Shown piece after piece: positions 32,164 to 38,061 of a stretch of 38,061 nucleotides of DNA (its first letter is position 1; each line of letters starts with the position of its first letter). The notes beneath the pieces were generated by a model. The model worked only from the letters and a program-made list of their open reading frames with translations. It had not been told where the DNA came from and did not search any database. This stretch comes from Geobacteraceae bacterium GWC2_53_11 (lineage in GTDB: Bacteria; Desulfobacterota; Desulfuromonadia; Geobacterales; Pseudopelobacteraceae). The DNA lies in the NCBI GenBank assembly GCA_001802645.1, contig MGZJ01000087.1:63261-101321 (forward strand), given 5' to 3'. Both the position numbers and the translations under genes were made by a program.

Positions 32164-32193
32164 TTCATCCGCGTTCATCTATGTTCATCCGTG
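32164..32193. repeat. Three tandem degenerate 10-mers
   Basis: TTCATCCGCG, TTCATCTATG and TTCATCCGTG follow one another without gaps in the region between the cyclase and the hypothetical gene at 32285, and are followed by GTTACATGG. Similar TTCATCCGTGGTTA strings occur as dispersed intergenic repeats in many bacteria, so this is probably a repeat relic rather than a binding array. Confidence 0.6.
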
Positions 32194-32284
32194 GTTACAT
32201 GGTTTAATTTTTCCGTGGCTGGCGACACCTGTCGGGATATTGAGAAGCGGTTGCGGATGCCGGTGGTGATGGGGGAGGATCATT

Positions 32285-32668
32285 ATGGCGATATCAGAAC
32301 AAACAATTGAGATACAGCGCCTTGTCAAAGTATTTGAATCTGAGGCGGCCAAATTTCATGACCTTCAAATGACTTTGCACTTCGTGACGCAAAACTTTAG
32401 CGGGCCATGTCAAAAATTTAGTTCCCCCAATCATGGAATCATGCTTTGGCAGTATTATGGGGCTATTAAAGATGAAACTGATGTCGAACTGGCTGTGACA
32501 AATATAGAGGGTAGCGATCAAAAGTGGGGTTTGAGAGGTGCTGAATTATCTTGGTTTGCGGTTATCGAGGGTGAAGCGACTAGCCTTTTCGTGAGAATGG
32601 CAAAGCGTGCTGGAGCTGTATTTGACGAATCTGAAACAAAGATAGCTGAACGGGTCGGAGTAATGTAG
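32285..32668 (+). CDS. Hypothetical protein
   Basis: 127 residues after GGGGGAGGATCATT. Soluble, beginning with a helix (TIEIQRLVKVFESEAAKFHD), then a region rich in strands (GIMLWQYYGAIKDETDVELA, ELSWFAVIEGEATSLFVRM). The gene is noticeably more A/T-rich than the genes on either side, consistent with recent acquisition. No family recognised. Confidence 0.6.
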   Translation: MAISEQTIEIQRLVKVFESEAAKFHDLQMTLHFVTQNFSGPCQKFSSPNHGIMLWQYYGAIKDETDVELAVTNIEGSDQKWGLRGAELSWFAVIEGEATSLFVRMAKRAGAVFDESETKIAERVGVM

Positions 32669-32743
32669 CGCAATTCAATTCTTCAAACCGTTCAAAGGGT
32701 CGCGTCTCCAAAAACTAAAGAACCAACTAAACACAGGCACCCC

Positions 32744-33769
32744 ATGAAAGAAAAAAAACTGCAAATCCGCAACAGCACTGCTGAATTCCTTATCTTCACC
32801 AAACAGGCGGGTGAAAACACAATAGAGGTGCGCGTTGAGGATGAAACCGTCTGGCTGACGCAAAAGCTTATGGCTGTGCTGTTTGAGGTGTCTGTACCGA
32901 CGATCAATGAACATCTGTCCCACCTTTATGCTCAGGGAGAGATTGCCAAGGGGGCAACTATTCGGAATTTCCGAATAGTTCAAAAAGAGGGCAATCGGGA
33001 TGTTTCCCGGAACGTAGATTTTTTCAACCTCGACGCAATCATTTCGGTCGGCTACCGCGTCAACTCAGCGCGGGCAACCCAGTTCCGCCAGTGGGCCACC
33101 GGTATCCTGCGTGACTTCGCCATTCGTGGTTATGTGCTGGACAAGGAACGCCTCAAGAACGGCGCATTTTTCAGCAAGGAATATTTTGATACGCTGCTGG
33201 CGGAGATCCGCGAGATCCGCGCCAGCGAGCGGAAGTTCTACCAGAAAATCACCGATATCTATGCCACGGCCATGGATTACCGCGCCGATTCCGAAATCAC
33301 CGGAACCTTTTTCGCCACGGTGCAGAACAAACTTCACTTTGCTATTCATGGACAGACCGCCGCAGAGCTTATCGTGCAGCGTGCCGACCACAAAAAGGAG
33401 CGGATGGGACTGACCACCTGGAAGAATGCACCTGACGGCAAGATCATCAAGACCGATGTCGTGGTTGCCAAGAACTACCTGACTGAAAAGGAACTGAAGT
33501 CGCTGGATCGTTTTGTCACCATGTATCTTGACTATGCCGAAGATCAGGCGGAGCGAAACATCCCCATGACCATGGAAGATTGGGCGGGCAAGCTGAGTGC
33601 ATTTTTACAGTTCAACGAACGGGAGATTCTCGACAACCCCGGAAAAGTCACTCAGGAAATCGCCAAGGCCTTTGCTGAAAGTGAATTTGAAAAATACCGG
33701 GTTGTGCAGGATAGGCTGTTTGAATCGGACTTTGATAAACAGATCAAACGACTTCTGGAAGAGAATTGA
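32744..33769 (+). CDS. RhuM family protein
   Basis: 341 residues. The N-terminal third carries the RhuM hallmark: VEDETVWLTQKLMAVLFEVS, then VPTINEHLSHLYAQGEI, ATIRNFRIVQKEGNRDVSR and VDFFNLDAIISVGYRVNS, ending in a Bro-N-like RATQFRQWATGILRDF. The remainder is helical and includes FFATVQNKLHFAIHGQTAAE and DFDKQIKRLLEE. RhuM was named from a Salmonella pathogenicity island; family members are frequent in genomic islands and their biochemical role is unknown. The N-terminal part looks like a winged-helix DNA-binding domain. No strong ribosome site is visible before the ATG at 32744. A perfect 25-base palindrome lies within the coding sequence. Confidence 0.88.
   Translation: MKEKKLQIRNSTAEFLIFTKQAGENTIEVRVEDETVWLTQKLMAVLFEVSVPTINEHLSHLYAQGEIAKGATIRNFRIVQKEGNRDVSRNVDFFNLDAIISVGYRVNSARATQFRQWATGILRDFAIRGYVLDKERLKNGAFFSKEYFDTLLAEIREIRASERKFYQKITDIYATAMDYRADSEITGTFFATVQNKLHFAIHGQTAAELIVQRADHKKERMGLTTWKNAPDGKIIKTDVVVAKNYLTEKELKSLDRFVTMYLDYAEDQAERNIPMTMEDWAGKLSAFLQFNEREILDNPGKVTQEIAKAFAESEFEKYRVVQDRLFESDFDKQIKRLLEEN
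32956..32980. other. Perfect 25-base palindrome inside the RhuM gene
   Basis: AACTATTCGGAA (32956-32967), one central T, then TTCCGAATAGTT (32969-32980). It encodes the RNFRIV segment of the N-terminal DNA-binding-like domain. It could be an intragenic operator or an mRNA hairpin. Confidence 0.8.
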
Positions 33770-33780
33770 AGGAAAGCGGT

Positions 33781-33882
33781 ATGACGATCAGTTCAGGTCA
33801 CTTTTTCCATGCAGCACCATCTTCTGAACAACATCAATCAACACTTGTGGCACTATTCCGGAATGTGCCTTCGGAAGAGTGA
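33781..33882 (+). CDS. Possible 33-residue leader ORF before the GNAT gene
   Basis: An ATG at 33781 is preceded by AAGGAAAG (33770-33777), and the frame runs to TGA at 33880-33882, six bases before the GNAT start. The product would begin MTISSGHFFHAAPSSEQHQS. The position fits a translationally coupled leader or the remnant of a larger gene, but it is short enough to arise by chance. Confidence 0.25.
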   Translation: MTISSGHFFHAAPSSEQHQSTLVALFRNVPSEE

Positions 33883-33888
33883 TGAAAT

Positions 33889-34491
33889 ATGAATGCTGAT
33901 AAGGTCACTACCGAACAACTGCTGACCGGGGCTGCCATTGCGGATGCAGTGAACGATCTGGCGACGCTTCGTCTCGAAATTTTCCCGGAGTATCCCTATC
34001 TGTATCAGGGCAGGAGAGAAGATGAACTCGCATACCTGGTCTGTTATGCCGAGGCACCCGACGCCTGCGTCATTCTCGCCAGTGATGGCTTGACGGTTAT
34101 CGGTGCCGCGACCGGCATGCCGCTTGTCCATGAAGACGCCCAGATGTGTGAGGCCTTTGCCGCGACAGCCTTTCCGCTCAACGAAGTATATTACGTCGGG
34201 GAGCTGCTCTTTCGACCGGCCTACCGCAATAGCGGATTGGGCCGGAAACTGCTTGACCAACTGGAAAGCCACATCCGTTCTCTCGGCAGCTACCGCCACC
34301 TCACCTGCGCCACGGTTGAACGCCCCGACGATCACCCCTTACGACCGCGTGACTACACCCCCATTACACGATTCCTCGCCCGTACCGGTTTTGTCCGGCT
34401 TTCGGGGGTGACCACCCACTTCATCTGGCGTGAAACGGATGGCGTCAAACGTGATCACCCTATGCAATTCTGGAGCAAGGAGCTGATTTGA
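33889..34491 (+). CDS. GNAT family N-acetyltransferase
   Basis: 200 residues. The acetyl-CoA site is recognisable as motif A: VGELLFRPAYRNSGLGRKLL with R113-N-S-G-L-G118, preceded by a strand (NEVYYVGELLF) and followed by helix LDQLESHIRSLG. An N-terminal segment (YLYQGRREDELAYLVCYAEA) is typical of a subgroup of stand-alone GNATs in proteobacteria. The acceptor substrate is unknown. The ribosome site is weak. Its 3' end (34453-34481) is repeated at the right edge of the window. A bidirectional-looking terminator follows. Confidence 0.85.
   Translation: MNADKVTTEQLLTGAAIADAVNDLATLRLEIFPEYPYLYQGRREDELAYLVCYAEAPDACVILASDGLTVIGAATGMPLVHEDAQMCEAFAATAFPLNEVYYVGELLFRPAYRNSGLGRKLLDQLESHIRSLGSYRHLTCATVERPDDHPLRPRDYTPITRFLARTGFVRLSGVTTHFIWRETDGVKRDHPMQFWSKELI
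34453..34481. repeat. Direct repeat, left copy (3' end of the GNAT gene)
   Basis: These 29 bases match 38033-38061 at 26 positions, including an unbroken TATGCAATTCTGG. The left copy is coding, giving DHPMQFWSK. The two copies flank the dehydrogenase/hydrolase/AraC block. Confidence 0.75.
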
Positions 34492-34522
34492 TTGCGCAGA
34501 CGAACTGCGTTTCCGAAGGACT

Positions 34523-34566
34523 AAAAGGGGCAGGCTGCTTTGGTAATAAGCCGCCTGCCCCTTTTT
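34523..34566. terminator. Strong hairpin terminator between convergent genes
   Basis: AAAAGGGGCAGGC (34523-34535) pairs perfectly with GCCTGCCCCTTTT (34553-34565). On the plus strand it ends in five T (34562-34566), and on the minus strand in four, so it can serve both the GNAT gene and the alcohol dehydrogenase gene. One arm shares 14 bases with the hairpin at 17085-17116. Confidence 0.88.
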
Positions 34567-34699
34567 CCTGCTTGAACCATCGTCTTTTTGATTTACGGTA
34601 ACAAGACAGGCTCTTTCACCAGTTTGCCAACTCAAAAGTCTGCTCTGTCAACAATACTGCCTTTAATCGCCAAACCGGACACAACCTTCCACTCTTCCA

Positions 34700-35761
34700 T
34701 TATTCAGATTTGAGCGATGCCATGTCGATGGAGAAACGGTACTTTACATCCGTTTTGACCATTCTTTCGTATGCTTCATTGATCTTCTGAATAGGTATTA
34801 CCTCAACGTCGGATGTGATGTTGTGCTCGGCACAGAAGTCAAGCATCTCCTGAGTCTCTTTGATGCCACCAATAAGCGAGCCTGAGAGGCTTTTGCGCCC
34901 AAACAACAGGGCAAAAGCAGAAACTTGCAGCGGTGTCTCCGGTGCGCCGACTAGGGTGAGATTGCCGTCGAGGCCGAGCATGCCGAGGTAGGCATTGATA
35001 TCGTGATCGGCGGCAATGGTGTCGAGGATGAAGTCAAAGCTGCCGGCGTGAGCCTTCATTTCATCGGCATTCTTCGAGATGATCACTTCATGAGCGCCGA
35101 GGCGCAGCGCGTCATCTTTCTTTCCTGGCGAGGTGGTGAATACCGTAACAATGGCACCGAGAGCGCGGGCAAACTTAACCCCCATGTGTCCGAGTCCACC
35201 GAGGCCGACAACGCCAACCTTCTTCCCCTTGATATCGCCCCAGCGCCGGATCGGCGACCAGGTGGTTATACCGGCGCATAGGAGGGGAGCCACTCCGGCG
35301 AGATCGAGGTTAGTCGGAACCGTAAGGACGAAGCGCTCATCAACAACGATGCTCTCTGAATAGCCGCCATACGTGACCGGCGCCGTGCCGTGCTTGTCCG
35401 GCGAATTGTAGGTGAAGGTGGAACTGGGGCAGAACTGTTCGACATTGGCTTTGCAACTTGGGCAGTCGTGGTCTGAATCGACCATGCAGCCGACTCCAAC
35501 CAAGTCGTCCGCTTTAAACTTCGTAACAGCGCTCCCGACCTTGGTGACGCGACCAACGATTTCATGCCCGGGTATGCAGGGGTAGGTGGTCGGCATGACG
35601 CTGTGCCATTCATCGCGGGCGGTGTGGAGATCAGAGTGGCAGACGCCGCAGAAGAGGATTTCTATCTGCACGTCACGCTCGGTTGTCTCACGGCGCTGGA
35701 TGGTGGCGGATGTGAATGGTGATGTTGCGCTGGCAACGGAATAGGCTTTTGCTTGGTACAT
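34700..35761 (-). CDS. Zinc-dependent NAD(P) alcohol dehydrogenase (YahK / cinnamyl-alcohol-dehydrogenase type)
   Basis: 353 residues after AGGAGG on the minus strand, matching the length of E. coli YahK (349). The catalytic zinc site has Cys41 (CGVCHSDLH), His66-Glu67 (PGHEIVG) and a further Cys at about 162 (PLLCAGITTWSPI). The cofactor fold has GLGGLGHMGVKFA. The structural zinc loop reads VDSDHDCPSC...EQFC: Cys100, Cys103 and Cys111 are present, but the first ligand position is Asp97 instead of Cys. It should reduce aldehydes to alcohols, probably with NADPH. It lies 46 bases after the hydrolase gene on the same strand, so the two are likely an operon controlled by the divergent AraC regulator. 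Confidence 0.93.
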   Translation of the reverse strand: MYQAKAYSVASATSPFTSATIQRRETTERDVQIEILFCGVCHSDLHTARDEWHSVMPTTYPCIPGHEIVGRVTKVGSAVTKFKADDLVGVGCMVDSDHDCPSCKANVEQFCPSSTFTYNSPDKHGTAPVTYGGYSESIVVDERFVLTVPTNLDLAGVAPLLCAGITTWSPIRRWGDIKGKKVGVVGLGGLGHMGVKFARALGAIVTVFTTSPGKKDDALRLGAHEVIISKNADEMKAHAGSFDFILDTIAADHDINAYLGMLGLDGNLTLVGAPETPLQVSAFALLFGRKSLSGSLIGGIKETQEMLDFCAEHNITSDVEVIPIQKINEAYERMVKTDVKYRFSIDMASLKSE

Positions 35762-35807
35762 GGTGTATCCTCCTGTTTGGTGGTGATGTCGTCTCTGACG
35801 CCGCTGG

Positions 35808-36899
35808 CTATGGGTTTGAAGTAACGCCTTGCTTCAAATGCTTGGTAAAAAATGATGTGAGCTTGTTAAAGGGGATGTAGTTCACCCGGTCGTACAGATC
35901 CGCATGACCGGCGCCCGGAACGATATAGAGTTCCTTCGGTTCGCCCGCCAGCTTGTAAGCATCTTCGCTGAACTCTCTGGAATGAGCGATTTCACCCGTT
36001 ATGAACAGCATGGGACGAGGAGAAATTGTCTTGATGTCATTGAACGGGTAGAAATTCATGAACTTGACGTTGCTGGTTAACGTCGGGTGAGTCGTGAGTT
36101 TGCGAGACGAGCCCTTTGGGGTGTATTCTCCCCGTGGAGTGCGGTAGAAATCATAAAACTCACGAGCAATGGGGTGAGAGTTTTCATCCACTTTATCCGC
36201 CGTCCCACTGGTGTATTGGGTTTCACCGCCCGTGAACTCCACATAGCGTTGTTCGGCTGCCTCAGCAATGATCTTCTTTCTTTGCTCAAGTGTCTGAGAA
36301 TGATTGAGCGCGTGACGGTTGGCAGCGCCCATGTCGTACATGCTGACTGTTGCAATGGCTTTCATGCGCGGGTCGATCTTGGCTGCGCTGATGACAAAAC
36401 TCCCGCTGCCGCAAATCCCGATTGCGCCAATCCGATCCCTGTCAACAAACGGCCGGGTGCCCAGAAAATCCACCGCAGCACTGAAATCCTCGGCATAGAT
36501 ATCTGGCGAGACAGCATTGCGAGGTTGACCCTCACTTTCTCCCCAGAAAGACAAATCCAAAGACAACGTTACGAATCCCTGTTCCGCCATTTTCGTGGCA
36601 TACAGATTCGCACTTTGTTCTTTCACCGCGCCCATGGGATGCCCGACAATAATCGCGGGATTTTTGCTGTTCTGCTTCAATCCTTTGGGCATAAACAGAT
36701 TCCCGGCAACATTCATGTTGTATTGATTATTAAACGTAACCTTTTCCATGGTTACCTTGTCGCTCCGGTAAAAGTTGTCTGCTCCACTGGACTTGTTTGC
36801 CGCAGAAGCAACGCCAATGCCGGTTGTGGATAAAACAAAGCCCAGCGTCATCCCCGTGAGGATGTGAAAACAACGAGTGATAAAGCCATTTTTGTTCAT
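35808..36899 (-). CDS. Exported alpha/beta hydrolase, dienelactone-hydrolase-like
   Basis: 363 residues after AAAGGAG on the minus strand. A signal peptide ends near GVASA-A (about residue 33). The alpha/beta hydrolase elements are the oxyanion region IIVGHPMGAVKEQSA, SLDLSFWGESEGQPRN, the nucleophile elbow IGICGSGSF with Cys163 in the nucleophile position (G-x-C-x-S), and the C-terminal active-site His in PGAGHADLYD. Cys nucleophiles are typical of dienelactone hydrolases and YcjY-like relatives. The substrate is unknown. It is the first gene of the pair with the alcohol dehydrogenase and divergent from the AraC regulator. Confidence 0.88.
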   Translation of the reverse strand: MNKNGFITRCFHILTGMTLGFVLSTTGIGVASAANKSSGADNFYRSDKVTMEKVTFNNQYNMNVAGNLFMPKGLKQNSKNPAIIVGHPMGAVKEQSANLYATKMAEQGFVTLSLDLSFWGESEGQPRNAVSPDIYAEDFSAAVDFLGTRPFVDRDRIGAIGICGSGSFVISAAKIDPRMKAIATVSMYDMGAANRHALNHSQTLEQRKKIIAEAAEQRYVEFTGGETQYTSGTADKVDENSHPIAREFYDFYRTPRGEYTPKGSSRKLTTHPTLTSNVKFMNFYPFNDIKTISPRPMLFITGEIAHSREFSEDAYKLAGEPKELYIVPGAGHADLYDRVNYIPFNKLTSFFTKHLKQGVTSNP

Positions 36900-37119
36900 T
36901 TCGAACTCCTTTCGATTAGCAGATCAGGCCTGCCGGGGTTATTGGTGATTGCTTTTATGATTTTATCGTACCCCGGAGGAGATAAAGGCAGGTAGACCAA
37001 TCCTTTTTGATTCTTGCCTAATCGTACAAAAAGTTCCTGAAGCGTTGTAAGGAAGATTCAGGTTTGGTATTATGGCGCATTACATTAGTGCCGTAAATTC
37101 AGATAGCTGCGGGGTTGAT

Positions 37120-38028
37120 ATGAACAACAGAATGGAAGTAGCGCTCGAAACCCTCAGAGAAAGCATTGCCCGATGGACTAACAGAGGTAATCAGTTTCCA
37201 AGCGCGATCCCGGCTTTATCACTTTTTCGGGAAGATGAACCGACCGAACCTGTGAGCGCAGTGTACGAACCGAGCATTTGCATGGTCGTGCAGGGTGCTA
37301 AACGCGTGCTACTTGGCAATGAACAGTATGTGTATAACGATCACCAGTATTTGATCACGTCTGTGGATCTGCCAACATTTTTCCAGGTTGTCGAAGCGAG
37401 CAGAGAAAAGCCCTTGCTGGGACTCAAGTTGTCGTTTGACATGCAGGAGGTCTCAGGGTTGCTCATAGACAATAACTTCCCCCATCATCGGACACAACAA
37501 TCCGGTCACGCCATGGCAACCAGCGAGATCACCCTGCCACTGCTCTCAGCCTTTCAGCGTCTCATCGACCTGCTTGATGAAGAACATGACATTCCGATTC
37601 TTGCGCCCATCATTCAGAAGGAGATTATTTACCTTTTACTTGTTGGTGAACAGGGTGCGCGTCTCCGTCAGATTGCGGCGGCGGGCAGCCAAAGCCAGCA
37701 GATGGCGCGGGCAATTGAATGGCTGAAAAATAACTTCACCCAGCAACTTCGCATTGATGATCTGGCTTCCCAGGCACGCATGAGCACTTCTTCATTTCAT
37801 AACCATTTTCGGTCCATGACCGCTTTAAGCCCATTACAATACCAAAAGCATCTGCGCTTGCATGAAGCCAGGCGTTTAATGTTGGCGGAGTCACTTGATG
37901 CCGCAAACGCAGCATTTCAGGTGGGGTACGAAAGCCCTTCGCAGTTCAGCCGTGAATATAACCGGCTGTTCGGGGCGCCGCCGATACGGGACATAACGAA
38001 ACTACGTCGGTTGTCCGCTACGGAATAA
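37120..38028 (+). CDS. AraC family transcriptional regulator with AraC_N sensor domain
   Basis: The ATG at 37120, with GGGG upstream, gives 302 residues, the usual family length; an ATG at 37072 is in frame but its AAGGAAG site is 16 bases away. An AraC_N cupin-like sensor covers about 20-175 (EPSICMVVQGAKRVLLGNEQ, DHQYLITSVDLPTFFQV). Two helix-turn-helix units follow (about 200-300): FTQQLRIDDLASQARMSTSS and DAANAAFQVGYESPSQFSRE, with the usual F-x-R-x-Y-x-R-x-F ending. This subtype is commonly found divergent from oxidoreductase or hydrolase genes that it activates, matching the position here; its site should be in 36900-37071. Confidence 0.92.
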   Translation: MNNRMEVALETLRESIARWTNRGNQFPSAIPALSLFREDEPTEPVSAVYEPSICMVVQGAKRVLLGNEQYVYNDHQYLITSVDLPTFFQVVEASREKPLLGLKLSFDMQEVSGLLIDNNFPHHRTQQSGHAMATSEITLPLLSAFQRLIDLLDEEHDIPILAPIIQKEIIYLLLVGEQGARLRQIAAAGSQSQQMARAIEWLKNNFTQQLRIDDLASQARMSTSSFHNHFRSMTALSPLQYQKHLRLHEARRLMLAESLDAANAAFQVGYESPSQFSREYNRLFGAPPIRDITKLRRLSATE

Positions 38029-38032
38029 ATTG

Positions 38033-38061
38033 GATCACACTATGCAATTCTGGCGCTAGGA
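38033..38061 (+). pseudogene. Fragment of a GNAT gene 3' end (direct repeat, right copy)
   Basis: The sequence matches the 3' end of the GNAT gene (34453-34481) at 26 of 29 positions. Read in the same frame it gives DHTMQFWR and then a stop, against DHPMQFWSKELI in the intact gene. It begins five bases after the AraC stop and runs to the window edge, so the full extent is unknown. Confidence 0.55.

Noticed and set aside
32164-32193. Tandem 10-mers considered as a CRISPR or iteron array
   Set aside because: Only three degenerate units without spacers, no cas or replication gene nearby.
36087-36833. Plus-strand open frame of 248 codons within the hydrolase gene
   Set aside because: The minus strand carries a signal peptide and alpha/beta hydrolase motifs; the plus-strand frame has none and no ribosome site.
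34482-38032. The repeat-flanked cassette considered as an integrase-driven genomic island
   Set aside because: No integrase, transposase or tRNA is present between the repeats, so the mechanism of insertion cannot be stated; only the duplication itself is reported.

Overview
The window looks like chromosomal DNA of a Gram-negative anaerobe of the Geobacter type (Desulfuromonadia). This is an inference from the gene complement: a single AcnB-type aconitase, a DUF3187 outer-envelope protein, many lipoproteins with GC-C lipoboxes, dense signalling genes (methyl-accepting chemotaxis protein, CheX-like protein, hybrid histidine kinase, GAF-GGDEF cyclase), and G/C-rich palindromic intergenic repeats. 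No rRNA, tRNA, CRISPR array, transposase or integrase was seen.

Layout. (1) 1-10750: a tight three-gene operon with overlapping ends. It encodes the C-terminal part of a YdbH/AsmA-like intermembrane protein (cut by the window start), a lipoprotein with a YdbL/DUF1318-like C-terminus, and a protein of about 2,800 residues with a signal peptide, a TolB-like beta-propeller, long TPR arrays and a C-terminal CHAT (caspase-like) protease domain. (2) 10777-12782: a YefM/Phd-RelE type toxin-antitoxin pair with a palindromic operator, then an exported SH3 protein coupled to an exported M48 zinc protease. (3) 12786-16798: a palindromic repeat, a DUF3187 protein on the minus strand and acnB with a clear promoter and terminator. 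(4) 16867-22339: a 35-residue lysine-rich microprotein, small hypotheticals, a seven-repeat beta-propeller lipoprotein, a CheX-like protein, a DoxX / dihydrofolate-reductase-like pair and a small lipoprotein. (5) 22392-32092: DUF502 protein, single-domain-set Hsp70, chemoreceptor, VKOR-like membrane oxidoreductase, hybrid histidine kinase, PanE-type reductase and diguanylate cyclase. (6) 32093-38061: an accessory-looking stretch with a hypothetical protein, a RhuM family protein, a GNAT acetyltransferase, and a zinc alcohol dehydrogenase / alpha-beta hydrolase pair with a divergent AraC regulator.

Most interesting system: the first operon. In E. coli, YdbH with the lipoprotein YnbE forms an inner-to-outer-membrane bridge for lipid homeostasis and YdbL acts with them. 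Here the equivalent proteins are translationally coupled to a giant exported TPR-CHAT protease that also seems to contain a second, degenerate CHAT-like domain in its middle (about residues 1625-1850). CHAT proteases are usually discussed as cytosolic effectors, so an envelope-located one tied to a lipid bridge would be a new arrangement. Two different palindromic repeats have entered the 5' ends of two consecutive genes of this operon in frame, extending the N-terminal regions of their signal peptides.

A second notable structure: the last 29 bases of the window (38033-38061) repeat the 3' end of the GNAT gene (34453-34481) with 26 of 29 identities, so the alcohol dehydrogenase/hydrolase/AraC block lies between direct repeats, as expected for an inserted cassette.
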